DNA from: Mesorhizobium sophorae
Lineage (GTDB): Bacteria; Pseudomonadota; Alphaproteobacteria; Rhizobiales; Rhizobiaceae
Assembly (NCBI RefSeq): GCF_002270415.1
Contig: NZ_NNRI01000007.1
Coordinates: forward strand, 496,001 to 560,000
DNA: 64,000 bases
Reading direction: 5' to 3'
The notes under the pieces were generated by a model. It saw only the letters and a program-made list of their open reading frames with translations. It had not been told where the DNA came from and did no database searches. The translations under genes were made by a program, and so were the position numbers. This document shows positions 25,234 to 34,293 of the stretch, piece by piece; position 1 is the first letter of the stretch; every line of letters begins with the position of its first letter.

Positions 25234-26499
25234 ATGTTTGAAGCCCTTCGCAGCGGCCCGGTTTGCGGCCGGCTGCGAAGGGCGCGTTTGCTGGCCATAT
25301 GCGTTGCCATGTCGCTGGCCATCCCCCACATAGCCACGGCCGACGAGTACCGTCTTGGATCGCAGGACAAGCTCACCATCCGCGTTGCCGAATGGCAGAC
25401 GGTCGAAGGCACATTCCGTGACTGGTCGGCGGTGAATGGCGAATACACGGTTGGGCCTTCCGGCACGCTGTCGGTGCCGTTCGCCGGCGAGCTTCCGGCA
25501 TCCGGCAAGACCACGTCGGAAATCGCGGCGGCGATCGGCCAGGCATTGCAGCGCAAGCTCGCTCTGTCGGACAAGCCCGAAGCCTCCGTCGAAATGGCGC
25601 AGTACCGGCCATTCTACATTTCGGGCGAAGTCCAGAACCCCGGCCAATTTCCCTATGTGCCCGAGCTGACGGTGCTGAAGGCCATCAGTGTCGCCGGTGG
25701 CATCAGGCGAAACGCCGACTACGGCCCGCAGCTCGGCAAGGACCTGGTCACCGCCAAGGGCAATTTCGATATCTCTGACGACCAGCGCATTCGGCTGCTC
25801 GTCAAGCGCGCCCGCATCGACGCCGATATGGCCGGCAAGGCGAGTTTCGAGGTGCCGAAGGAGGCCGAGGCCGATCCCAGATTGCCAGCCATCGTCGCAG
25901 ACGAGATGACGATCCTGACGTCCGACCAAAAGGCGCTGAAGCTGAAGCTTGAGGCGCTCAGCGATCTGAAGGGGGTTCTGCAGTCCGAAATCGAGTCGCT
26001 GCAGAAGAAGATCGTCAACCAGCAGCAGCAGGTCGACCTGGCACAGCAGCAGCTCACCAGCATCGGCCCGCTGGCACAGAAAGGCCTGATCGCCAACGCC
26101 CGGCTGCTCGATTCGCGGCAGTCCGTCGCCGACCTGCAGGGCAAGATCCTGGACTACGAAACGGCCATCCTCACCGCCAAGCAGGCGATCAGCAAGGCGA
26201 CGCAGGACGCCATCGATGCCCAGAACACCTTGAGTTCAAATCTCGCCACCGACCGGCAGCAGACCGAAGCCGACCTCAACGAGGCCGCGCTCAAGGTGAA
26301 TATGCAGAAAGGCCTGATGGCCCAAGCCAGCGATCCCTCGATGAGGTCCGCCAGCGACACCGACCAGCAACCCAGCCTGCTCTACGCACTGGTGCGGGTC
26401 GTCGACGGCAAGAGCAGCGAAATCTCGGCGAAGGAAGATACGCCGGTGCTGCCCGGCGACGTGATCAAGGTCAAGCTGGCGCCGCTGACCAGTCAGTAG
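25234..26499 (+). CDS. exoF: Polysaccharide export protein, OMA/Wza family, ExoF-like
   Basis: 421 residues from the ATG at 25234, the same length as S. meliloti ExoF. A signal peptide (ARLLAICVAMSLAIPHIATA) is followed by the Poly_export motif EYRLGSQDKLTIRVAEWQTV, then a SLBB-like part (FYISGEVQNPGQFPYVPELT, VLKAISVAGGI). A long coiled-coil region follows at about 215-370 (LKLKLEALSDLKGVLQSEIE and SLQKKIVNQQQQVDLAQQQL). It should form the periplasmic/outer-membrane export channel with ExoP. It belongs to an exoY-exoF operon and faces exoQ across a repeat-rich 362-bp gap. Confidence 0.92.
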   Translation: MFEALRSGPVCGRLRRARLLAICVAMSLAIPHIATADEYRLGSQDKLTIRVAEWQTVEGTFRDWSAVNGEYTVGPSGTLSVPFAGELPASGKTTSEIAAAIGQALQRKLALSDKPEASVEMAQYRPFYISGEVQNPGQFPYVPELTVLKAISVAGGIRRNADYGPQLGKDLVTAKGNFDISDDQRIRLLVKRARIDADMAGKASFEVPKEAEADPRLPAIVADEMTILTSDQKALKLKLEALSDLKGVLQSEIESLQKKIVNQQQQVDLAQQQLTSIGPLAQKGLIANARLLDSRQSVADLQGKILDYETAILTAKQAISKATQDAIDAQNTLSSNLATDRQQTEADLNEAALKVNMQKGLMAQASDPSMRSASDTDQQPSLLYALVRVVDGKSSEISAKEDTPVLPGDVIKVKLAPLTSQ

Positions 26500-26861
26500 A
26501 CGCCCAGCCAGTAGACCCCTTGAGCAGTTCACCGTTTCACGGAAACGGCGAACTGCCCTAACTCTTTGTTTTGACGCAATTCCCTGAGGGAAAGCGCTAC
26601 GCGCTTTTCCCGTGAAAACCGTTTCATACTTTCCTGGAATTGTTCTAGCCAGCAGACCCGGAAACCCCAGCACGATCCGGCGTTTTGATCCATCCCGCCA
26701 GGGATGGATCCCGCCTTGGGCCAGGCCTGCATGGACGAAAGCTCCCAGGCGAAACCGCCGTTGGCCCGATAAAGCGCGTCGCGTTTGAAGGGATTCATGC
26801 GACGCGCTTCAAGCCTTTCTAATGCAGGTCAAAACCGCTGCGCAGTTTGCCCTGCATCGAC
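26500..26861. repeat. Cluster of four inverted repeats between convergent exoF and exoQ
   Basis: Four stems are visible: GCAGTTC 26524-26530 with GAACTGC 26550-26556 (extended by ACCGTTTC/GAAACGG); GCAATTCC from 26576 with GGAATTG 26636-26642, enclosing GGGAAAGCGC/GCGCTTTTCCC (26588-26611); GATCCATCCC 26687-26696 with GGGATGGATC 26701-26710; and AAGCGCGTCGC 26772-26782 with GCGACGCGCTT 26799-26809. The second resembles a dispersed Mesorhizobium/Rhizobium element. Together they probably end both converging transcripts. No gene is evident in the gap. Confidence 0.6.
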
Positions 26862-28175
26862 TCAGGACGGGTTGGCGGCCGCCGGACCATTCACATGCCG
26901 GGGCCAGGCGGCCTCTCTCTTGGCCGCCTCGGCCTGCTCGAAAGCGGGGCTCCACGCCGTGCGGGTGACCGGCAGCCGCGCCAGCTTGAAGAAGCTGAAA
27001 TACATCAGGAAGGAGCCCATGATGTAGGGGTTGAGAATCTCGACCTCGACGAAGGAGCGGATCAGGAGCAGCACCATCACGCCGAAGAGAATCACCGAAT
27101 CCGCTTGCCATGCCTTGAAGATCACCGCCGAGACATGGCCGTAGAGCGTGCGCAGCATGATCAGCGAGACCAGCGTCGCTCCGACGAAGCCGAGTTCGAC
27201 GAGGGCTTCGATATAGGTGTTGTGGAAATGGAAGCCGGTGCGGGTGGTGATGTAGAATTCGTTCCACAGCCGCTCGGCTTCGGCGAAGCCCTGCACCCAA
27301 TAGGCGGCATAGCCGAGGCCGAGAATCGGTGCTTTCTGCACGGCGTTCCAGCCCTGCTCCCACAGATAGGTCCGCCCGGTGAGCGTCGAATCCTTGCCGA
27401 AGAGGCCAAGGACGAAGTCCATCAGCCCGAGATTCAAGGCGACGAAGGCGACCACGACCAGCAGGCCGGCGCCGATCAGGAAGATCACCCGCCGATAGCG
27501 CCGCGACAGCAGCTTGCTCATGGTAAGAAGCGCGACCAGCGCCAGGACCGCCGGTATCGAGGCCATCGAGGTGGCGGAATGCGCAATGACGAGCAGATAG
27601 GCCGACAACAGCACGATAGGCACCGCCAGGATGACGCTCCGCCAGCCGCGCCTGTAAAAAGCAACGAAAACGACGCAGAAGTAGATGCCGAGCGAGGCGA
27701 CAAAGCCAATCTGGTTCTTGGAGGCGAAAGCGCCGACGAAGTTGTAGGTCCCGTCGAGAACGTCCTCGGAATAGTTTCCGACCCGCAGCGAGTAGAGCAG
27801 GACGACAAATATCCCGATCAGGGCGCCTATGGTCAATGTACGCACACTGACGGTGCGCGCCGCGACGTAGGCGCAGGCGATATGGGAAAAATATTGGATC
27901 GACGTCCTCGCGGTGACGCCGGGCGCCTGCGACCAGAAGACCGAAAAGCAGACATAGGCGGCAAACAGCAGCGGCAGCCAGGCGCTGGACAGGTGCCGCA
28001 GGAACCGCCGGTAGTCGACCAGGATGAGCGGCAGCCAGACCGCGTAGTAGGCGAGAATCAGGATCTGGCCGAAAATGACCGAATAGGAAAACGCCCAGAT
28101 CGAGACGGCAACGGCAAAACTGCCATAGACCGAATTCTTCTCGGGATCGACCAGCAGGGACTTTGGAATCTTCAT
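26862..28175 (-). CDS. exoQ: Polysaccharide polymerase, Wzy/O-antigen ligase family, ExoQ-like
   Basis: 437 residues from the ATG at 28173-28175 (MKIPKSLLVD). About eleven hydrophobic segments, for example VIFGQILILAYYAVWLPLIL and VIFLIGAGLLVVVAFVALNL. The Wzy_C region has the typical DSTLTGRTYLWEQGW and HFHNTYIEALVELGFVG. It should polymerise repeat units on the periplasmic side and works with ExoT and ExoP. It is convergent with exoF. Its upstream region carries a TTGCRNTGCA box about 100 bp before the start, so it is likely controlled with exoY although transcribed alone. Confidence 0.92.
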   Translation of the reverse strand: MKIPKSLLVDPEKNSVYGSFAVAVSIWAFSYSVIFGQILILAYYAVWLPLILVDYRRFLRHLSSAWLPLLFAAYVCFSVFWSQAPGVTARTSIQYFSHIACAYVAARTVSVRTLTIGALIGIFVVLLYSLRVGNYSEDVLDGTYNFVGAFASKNQIGFVASLGIYFCVVFVAFYRRGWRSVILAVPIVLLSAYLLVIAHSATSMASIPAVLALVALLTMSKLLSRRYRRVIFLIGAGLLVVVAFVALNLGLMDFVLGLFGKDSTLTGRTYLWEQGWNAVQKAPILGLGYAAYWVQGFAEAERLWNEFYITTRTGFHFHNTYIEALVELGFVGATLVSLIMLRTLYGHVSAVIFKAWQADSVILFGVMVLLLIRSFVEVEILNPYIMGSFLMYFSFFKLARLPVTRTAWSPAFEQAEAAKREAAWPRHVNGPAAANPS

Positions 28176-28269
28176 CTCAGAGTCCCGCCGGCGCGACCCA
28201 AGGCCGGCAGGCCGCGGGCCAGTCGGCATATCCGCAAACAAGGGCGTGCAATAAACGGCGTCTCCATTG

Positions 28270-28279
28270 TGCAGTGCAA
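28270..28279 (-). promoter_or_regulatory. TTGCRNTGCA box upstream of exoQ
   Basis: On the minus strand TTGCACTGCA, in TATATTGCACTGCACAATGG. TTGCAC with a weak GTTTAT 17 bp downstream gives a possible -35/-10 pair, the same layout as at exoY and exoT. Confidence 0.5.
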
Positions 28280-28391
28280 TATAACCTATCGCGCCCTGCG
28301 CTCAATGGCAAATCCGGTCACCTTGTCTTACAACGAGGCGATTGCCGAGATCAGGCCGGCGCTTGTCCGGCCACAGCTGCCTGGATCAGCG

Positions 28392-29219
28392 CTACCACAG
28401 TGCCCCGCCGGTGATCTGTATGTTTTCCATGGTGATGCCCTTGGCCAGATCCGAGCACAGGAAGACGGCAAGAGCCGCGATCTCCCGTGGCTGCAGGAGG
28501 CGCTGCTGCGGGTTGCCGCTGGCGATTTCGGCCATCGCTTGCTCCGCCGTGCGCCGCTTGCCTTCGCGCTCGACGACCTGCGCCACGTTGCGGCGCATCA
28601 GTTCGGTCTCAACCCAGGTCGGGCTGATCATGACGCAGGTGACGCCATGCGCCGCCCCTTCCAGCGCCACGCAGCGGGTCAGGCCGAGCAGGCCGGCCTT
28701 GGAAGCGCAATAGGCCGGGTTGTCCTTCCAGCCGACGGAGGCGGCGGTCGAGCCTATGTTGACGATACGGCCCCAGCCGCGCCCGATCATGCCGGGCAGC
28801 ACGGCACGGGTGACGCGGAAGGCGCCGGTCAGATTGGTGTCGACGATCTTGTCCCACAGCGCGTCGGAGTGGCCGCAGACCGGCTGCTCGGCGGTGGTGC
28901 CGGCGGCGTTGACCAATATGTCGGCGGGGCCAATAGCGGCTTCGGCTTCCGCCGCGAAACCGTTGGTGACGTCGCTATCGCGCACGTCGAGATGGGCGGC
29001 GTGAACCCTGGTGCCATGGGCGGCAAGAGCCGAACGCACACGCACGATTTCGTCGGCGCCGGGATAATAGGCGGCATCGGATTTGTCGGCGCCGGCGGGC
29101 GCAATGTAGGAGCCGACGGCGACATTGGCGCCAGCCTCAGCCAGTGCCGTGGCAATGGCAAAGCCCATTCCGGAAAACCCGCCGGTGATGATCGCGCTGC
29201 GGCCGGAAAGGTTTGTCAT
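28392..29219 (-). CDS. Short-chain dehydrogenase/reductase next to acetone carboxylase genes
   Basis: 275 residues from the ATG at 29217-29219 (MTNLSGRSAI). Classical SDR: nucleotide-binding TGGFSGMGFAIA near residues 14-25, LVNAAGT, catalytic Ser in NIGSTAASVGW, and YCASKAG with Tyr and Lys. The likely reaction is NAD-dependent oxidation or reduction of a small hydroxy or keto compound. The acx operon lies 78 bp upstream on the same strand. That suggests it makes acetone from 2-propanol or handles acetoacetate as a 3-hydroxybutyrate dehydrogenase. Both are inference; the sequence alone does not give the substrate. Confidence 0.75.
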   Translation of the reverse strand: MTNLSGRSAIITGGFSGMGFAIATALAEAGANVAVGSYIAPAGADKSDAAYYPGADEIVRVRSALAAHGTRVHAAHLDVRDSDVTNGFAAEAEAAIGPADILVNAAGTTAEQPVCGHSDALWDKIVDTNLTGAFRVTRAVLPGMIGRGWGRIVNIGSTAASVGWKDNPAYCASKAGLLGLTRCVALEGAAHGVTCVMISPTWVETELMRRNVAQVVEREGKRRTAEQAMAEIASGNPQQRLLQPREIAALAVFLCSDLAKGITMENIQITGGALW

Positions 29220-29297
29220 CAGGCGTGGTCTCCAAGACAATTCGGTGCGGGCAGCCAGGCTACCTTGCCTACAACGCGGCTCACAAGATCAGTGTCG

Positions 29298-29783
29298 TCA
29301 AAGTGGTTTGCCCAGCCATTCGCGATAAAAACCTTCGAGATCGGGTTCGAAATCATGCACGATCGGATATCCCGGCGCCGCCGCCTCGACCTCGTGCAAG
29401 GTACCGCACTGCGGGCAGATGAATTCGCGGATTTCCATCCATTCGGGATCGGGAAGATCGCTGTTCGGATAGATCTCGCGCAGGGATTGCTCGGTGTTGC
29501 GCACGTTGATGGCGGCGTTGAGCTTCCAGTTCTTGCGGTAGTCGCCGAAGGAGTGGCCGCACTCGCAGCGGGTTATCCGCTCATCGCCGCTCTGGCAGAT
29601 GAACAGGTGATCCGAGACCGGCAGCAGGATCGGATCCTTCCAGGCGACGCGATCCTGATAGACTGCGACCATCTTGAAGAAACGGTCATCGTCCTTGTAG
29701 GCACTCATGATGCGCCGCGTCTGCGGCCAGGGCAGCTGGCCGGCAGCCAGATCGCGGATGACTTCCTTGCTGTACGAGGTCAT
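29298..29783 (-). CDS. acxC: Acetone carboxylase gamma subunit
   Basis: 161 residues. It overlaps the alpha-subunit stop by ATGA. It reads as the small subunit of acetone carboxylase, with zinc-type cysteine pairs ITRCECGHSFGDYRKNWKLN and REFICPQCGTLHEVE, and a conserved C-terminal HDFEPDLEGFYREWLGKPL. Acetone carboxylase is an alpha2-beta2-gamma2 enzyme that turns acetone, bicarbonate and ATP into acetoacetate and AMP. The gene is the last of the acxABC set. The assignment is firm because all three subunit types occur in the usual order. Confidence 0.9.
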   Translation of the reverse strand: MTSYSKEVIRDLAAGQLPWPQTRRIMSAYKDDDRFFKMVAVYQDRVAWKDPILLPVSDHLFICQSGDERITRCECGHSFGDYRKNWKLNAAINVRNTEQSLREIYPNSDLPDPEWMEIREFICPQCGTLHEVEAAAPGYPIVHDFEPDLEGFYREWLGKPL

Positions 29784-31984
29784 GGCTTTGCTCCCGGCGT
29801 GAAGATGGACCTTGCGTCGACGTTCCAGAAATCACTGAAATCCTTGGTGAAGCGCGACGACAGCTTGATCGCGCTGGCGTACATTTTCTTCACCTCGGGC
29901 GCGAAGTCGGCCTTTTCGACCCTGCCTCGCTCGGTGGCGATCCAGTCCGCCACCGGGATTGCTTTCGCCAGCCGCTCTTTGCGCATGGCGGCACGCCGAG
30001 TCACGGTCGCATCGATATCGGCCGTGGGATAACCGTCTTCATCGTCCCTCAGCACGATGCCGAACACGCTGTCCGCCGCTTCGCGGGTGAGAAAACCGTT
30101 CTCGACATCCCAGGCCGTCTTGATCGGATCGCGCTCCAGCACGTCGCCGTAGCCGCCACCGCCATTGTAGGAATGGCTGAAGATATCGCCTTCCTTGTGC
30201 GGCGAGGTGATGTAGGGACCCTCGACCACGACATGGTCGCCACCAATGTTCTTCTCGTAGTCCGACACAAGCGGGTCGATGCCTGGCGCATGCGCCAGCG
30301 GTTCGCCCCTGGCCGCCAGTTCATGGATGTTGGAATTGCGCACGGCGCGGTGCTTCTGGCAGGTCGGCGCCGGATAGCCGCCGCACATGCCGCCATTGTC
30401 GAACACCCGCGAAGAGTGTTCCGAGGTGTGGAGCCGCAGATGCGAGGTCTTGTTGATCAGCCAGGTCGAGACGAAGGAACAGCCGCCGCGATATTTGCCG
30501 GCGCCGCCGGAATTCGGCACGATCGAGCGGCCGATATAGACCATCGGCATCGACTGTTCCCAGACCTCGATGTTGCCCATGTCGGATTCCGGGTTCCAGC
30601 CGACATAGGCGGTGTCGAGGCCATCCTTGATGGCCAGAGCGCCGGAGCCGGCGGCGGCGCATTCGAAGTGCGCCATGCCGAACGGTGTGCCGTACTGGCT
30701 TTCGCCGCCCATCTCGATCATCGGGCTGTTGACCTGACCGACGAACGCCTCCTCGACGAAACCACGGGCAATGAAGCTGCGCGACAGCAGCCGCTGGAAC
30801 ACGCCATAGGCCGGCAGCAGCAGCGCCCATGATGTGGCTGTCGCCACCATCTCGTTGTCGGGGTTGGTCCAGGTGCCGTGCGGCAGTTTCAGCTCGGTCG
30901 CCATCCAGGCGCCGTCATTGACCAGGCCTTCGAAATTCATGTGCTGGGTCAAGGTCACGAACATGCCGCCATCCATGCCGGCCGGCGTGCAGTTCATCGA
31001 ATGGTAGCCCCAGGGCTGGGTGCCCTCGAAGTCCATGGTGATCTTGCCGTCGGTGGTGATCTCCATCTCGATCGGGATGTTGTAGAGCCAGTCCGGATCG
31101 CCGAGCAGCTGGAAGCCGGGCTTGCCTGCCGTGACATGGCCATAGAAGGTGTGGCCGCGATAGATGCCGGGCACGGTGAGCTGGCGGGTACGGGCAAGCT
31201 GCGCGCGGCGGCCTTCCTCGATGAACTCCTTCGACACCTTCATCCAGTAGTCGAGGCCGATCTCGGAGATCAGCTGCTTGACGCTTTCGCGCATGTCGAT
31301 GCAGGAGGCGACCTTGGCCTTCTCGTCCAGCACCCAGTAGATCGGCATGCGCAGATTGCGCTCGCAGCGGATGACATAGTCACGGCGGATCTCGTCGTTC
31401 TCGCCGATCTTCTCGGCGCAGACGAACAGGCCTTCGGTGAAGCGCTCCTGCGCCAGGCAGACGTCGCCGCCGGGCGTGATGCCGCCGGCCTCGAGCTCAT
31501 GGCAGACGGCACCGGCCCAGCCGACCAGGGTGCCCTCATGGAAGATCGGCACCACGTCCATGACGTCGGGCACCTGCACGGTGCCGATGAAGGCGTCGTT
31601 GTTGGCGAAGATGTCGCCTTCGCGGATGCGCGGGTTTTCCTCGTAGTTGTTCTTGATCATCCATTTGATGAACCGGCTCATCGTGTGGACATGCACCATG
31701 ATGCCGTTGGAGAGCGCGATGGCATCGCCCTCGGGGGTGTAGATGGCGACCACCATCTCGCCGACTTCGCGCACGCCGGGCGAGGCCGAGATGCGGCGGG
31801 CCATTTCGCGTGCAGAGACGCAATAGGCGCGCAGCTTCGTGTGCAACGTCTCGAATTTCAGCGGATCCTGGTTGCGCAGCGAGAGTTCCGTGATGCCGTC
31901 ATAGCAGCCGGTCTCTTCCATCAGTCGCTCGGAATCGAGCAATCTTTCGCGAAGGCGCAGGGCCGAGGCAGGTTTGTCCAACAT
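29780..31984 (-). CDS. acxB: Acetone carboxylase alpha subunit (hydantoinase B family)
   Basis: 734 residues from the ATG at 31982-31984 (MLDKPASALRL), with GAGAGGG eight bases upstream and 13 bp after the beta-subunit stop; an earlier in-frame ATG would overlap that gene. HyuB-type features: VAIYTPEGDAIALSNGIMVH, GDIFANNDAFIGTVQVPDVM, FEGTQPWGYHSMNCTPAGMD, and YNGGGGYGDVLERDP near the C-terminus. This subunit carries the metal site for carboxylation in known acetone carboxylases. It acts in the cytoplasm with AcxA and AcxC. Length is close to characterised homologues. Confidence 0.92.
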   Translation of the reverse strand: MLDKPASALRLRERLLDSERLMEETGCYDGITELSLRNQDPLKFETLHTKLRAYCVSAREMARRISASPGVREVGEMVVAIYTPEGDAIALSNGIMVHVHTMSRFIKWMIKNNYEENPRIREGDIFANNDAFIGTVQVPDVMDVVPIFHEGTLVGWAGAVCHELEAGGITPGGDVCLAQERFTEGLFVCAEKIGENDEIRRDYVIRCERNLRMPIYWVLDEKAKVASCIDMRESVKQLISEIGLDYWMKVSKEFIEEGRRAQLARTRQLTVPGIYRGHTFYGHVTAGKPGFQLLGDPDWLYNIPIEMEITTDGKITMDFEGTQPWGYHSMNCTPAGMDGGMFVTLTQHMNFEGLVNDGAWMATELKLPHGTWTNPDNEMVATATSWALLLPAYGVFQRLLSRSFIARGFVEEAFVGQVNSPMIEMGGESQYGTPFGMAHFECAAAGSGALAIKDGLDTAYVGWNPESDMGNIEVWEQSMPMVYIGRSIVPNSGGAGKYRGGCSFVSTWLINKTSHLRLHTSEHSSRVFDNGGMCGGYPAPTCQKHRAVRNSNIHELAARGEPLAHAPGIDPLVSDYEKNIGGDHVVVEGPYITSPHKEGDIFSHSYNGGGGYGDVLERDPIKTAWDVENGFLTREAADSVFGIVLRDDEDGYPTADIDATVTRRAAMRKERLAKAIPVADWIATERGRVEKADFAPEVKKMYASAIKLSSRFTKDFSDFWNVDARSIFTPGAKP

Positions 31985-31997
31985 GGCGATCGCCCTC

Positions 31998-34175
31998 TCA
32001 AGCGTGGGTGTAGTGCAGCAGCGTCCATTCATCGACATGGACGCGGTCTTGCGGGTGGACGACGAGCGTCGTGGCGGGGTGTTCGATGATGGCCGGGCCG
32101 ATCACTTCGTGACCGGGCTGCAAGAGATCCATCTCGTAGAGATTGGCCTTGTGCCAGCGCCCACCGATATAGGCCTCGCGCACGCCCTTGTGGGCGGCAG
32201 CCGGATTGGAGGCACCGAGCGGCCGCTTGAGCAGCACCGGCTTGACCTTGTCGGCGGTGGCGATCAGGCCGAGTTCGGTGATGGTGAACCCGGCCTCGCC
32301 ATAGCGCGACACGCGGTGGTTGACCTTGGCATAGACCGCCTCGAACTCGTCGAGCACCTTGCGCATGTCGTCGGCCGAGTTGACCTCAGCGAGCGGCGCC
32401 ATCACTTCGACGTCCTCGAGCTGGCCGGTGTAGCGCATCATCAGGATCGGCACGGTCCTGATCTTTTCGCGCGCATGGCCGTCGGCGATCATCTCGTCGA
32501 CCGCTGCCTTGGTCAGATCGTTCCAGACCGTGGTGACCTTGGCGCCGAAAGCGGCAAGCGTCGCCTCGTCGGCGCGCGAGGGGATGTCGTGCTGCGTCGA
32601 CACCGAATGCCGGCGCATGAAATCGGCCGTTGTGCAGCCGAAGGCGGAGAAGGCGGCGGCGAACTGGAAGGTGATGATGTCCTTGAAGCCGATGCCCCTG
32701 GAGCAGCCGGCCAGGTGCAGCGGGCCCGAACCGCCATAGGACAGCAGCGTGAACTCGGAGGGGTGGATGCCCTGGCCGGAGATGACGCGGCGCAGCGCGT
32801 TGTTGGCGTCGGCCTCCAGCATGTCGATCATGCCTTCGGCGGCCTCCTCGACACCGACGCCGAGCACGTTGGCGCACTTTTCCTCGAAAGCCTTGCGGGC
32901 CTTCTCGACCTGCAGCACGACCTTGCCGCCGAGGAAGTAATACGGGTTCAGCCGGCCGAGAATGGCGTCGCAATCGGCGATGGTCGGTTCGGCACCGCCC
33001 CTGGCAAAGCAGATCGGGCCGGGATCGGAGCCCGCGCTTTCCGGTCCGAGACTGACTTTCTTGGTCAGCGGATCGACCTTGAGGATCATGCCGGCGCCCG
33101 CACCAATGGTGTCGAGATGCAGCGTCGGCACGTTGAGCTTGAAACGATCCATCAGCGGCTCGTTCTCGATCCGCGTCTGGCCGCGCGTGATGACCCCCAT
33201 GTCGAAGGAAGTGCCGCCCATGTCCGAACAGATCAGCGAGTCATTGCCGATCAGCTTGCCGACATAGGCAGCACCGAGAATGCCGCCGATCGGGCCTGAA
33301 ATCATGGTTTCATGCAGGCGCGGATGATTGATCGAGGTCAGGCCGCCGAAGGAGAGCAGCGTCTGCACGCCATATTTGAAGCCGTATTTCTTCGAGACGT
33401 CTTCGATCCCCTTGAGCTGCTTGCGGCCACGCGACGTGGCGTAAGCCTCGATCAGCACCGAGTTCAGCCGCGATTGTTCGCGGATGACCGGACGAACCTC
33501 GTGGCTGGTGTAGACGGTGATCTCGGCGCCGGCCTTTTCGATCTCTTCGCGGCAGATCTCGGCGATGCGCTTCTCGTGCACCGGATTGACGTGCGAGAAG
33601 ATCGTCATGATGCAGATCCCCTCGACCTTGTCGGCGATCAGTTTTTTCGCCGCCGCCGCGACCTCATGCTCGTAGAGCGGCAGCACGATGTCGCCGAACT
33701 GGTCGATGCGTTCGGTGACGCCATGGGTACGGCGGCGTGGCACCAGCGGGTCGGGATGATGATGGGTGACCGCATGCAGCCGGTCGGCGTAGGAATAGTC
33801 GGCCCAGGCCTGCAGGCCGCGACCCATCAGGATCATGTCCTCGAGGCCCTTGGTGGTGATCAGGCCGAGCCGGCGCCCGGTGCGCGACAGCAGCGTGTTG
33901 AGCATGCCGGTACCGGAATAGAGCACGACATTGACGCCGGAAAACAGCTGCTCCAGCGAGATGCCCCAGGCGTCCGCCGCGTCCTCGGCCGAAGCGAGGA
34001 AACCTTCGGCTTCGTTCTTCGGTGTCGTCGCCGACTTGCCTATCTTGAAGTGGCCGTCCTGATCGACAAGGATCGTGTCGGTCATGGTGCCGCCGGCGTC
34101 GATACCGATGACAATTGGATTGCCAATGATCGGCTGATTGCCAACGATGGGGCCGGTGAGGTTGGGCTGGGTCAC
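31998..34175 (-). CDS. acxA: Acetone carboxylase beta subunit (hydantoinase A family)
   Basis: 725 residues from a GTG at 34173-34175 with GAGG five bases upstream. HyuA-type ATPase features: VIGIDAGGTMTDTILVDQDG at residues 22-41 (phosphate-binding), ICSDMGGTSFDMGVITRG in the middle, and EFTLLSYGGSGPLHLAGCSR later. This subunit activates substrates with ATP, going to AMP, for carboxylation of acetone. First gene of acxA-acxB-acxC-SDR, transcribed away from the LuxR-type regulator. Broader-substrate ketone carboxylase remains possible. Confidence 0.92.
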   Translation of the reverse strand: MTQPNLTGPIVGNQPIIGNPIVIGIDAGGTMTDTILVDQDGHFKIGKSATTPKNEAEGFLASAEDAADAWGISLEQLFSGVNVVLYSGTGMLNTLLSRTGRRLGLITTKGLEDMILMGRGLQAWADYSYADRLHAVTHHHPDPLVPRRRTHGVTERIDQFGDIVLPLYEHEVAAAAKKLIADKVEGICIMTIFSHVNPVHEKRIAEICREEIEKAGAEITVYTSHEVRPVIREQSRLNSVLIEAYATSRGRKQLKGIEDVSKKYGFKYGVQTLLSFGGLTSINHPRLHETMISGPIGGILGAAYVGKLIGNDSLICSDMGGTSFDMGVITRGQTRIENEPLMDRFKLNVPTLHLDTIGAGAGMILKVDPLTKKVSLGPESAGSDPGPICFARGGAEPTIADCDAILGRLNPYYFLGGKVVLQVEKARKAFEEKCANVLGVGVEEAAEGMIDMLEADANNALRRVISGQGIHPSEFTLLSYGGSGPLHLAGCSRGIGFKDIITFQFAAAFSAFGCTTADFMRRHSVSTQHDIPSRADEATLAAFGAKVTTVWNDLTKAAVDEMIADGHAREKIRTVPILMMRYTGQLEDVEVMAPLAEVNSADDMRKVLDEFEAVYAKVNHRVSRYGEAGFTITELGLIATADKVKPVLLKRPLGASNPAAAHKGVREAYIGGRWHKANLYEMDLLQPGHEVIGPAIIEHPATTLVVHPQDRVHVDEWTLLHYTHA

Positions 34176-34293
34176 GGTCGCCTCGGAATCTGGTCTAAGT
34201 TGTCGCTAGGCTAGATTCGGCGGGTGGCCTCGCGCCATATGCCTAAAGACACAATGACGGGCTGACTGACATCGCCGAAAAAAGGGCATGCGC

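Noticed and set aside
26847..30032. Very long plus-strand open frame opposite exoQ, the SDR and acxC
   Set aside because: It is the antisense shadow of three well-supported minus-strand genes and covers repeats between them; high GC makes such frames common.
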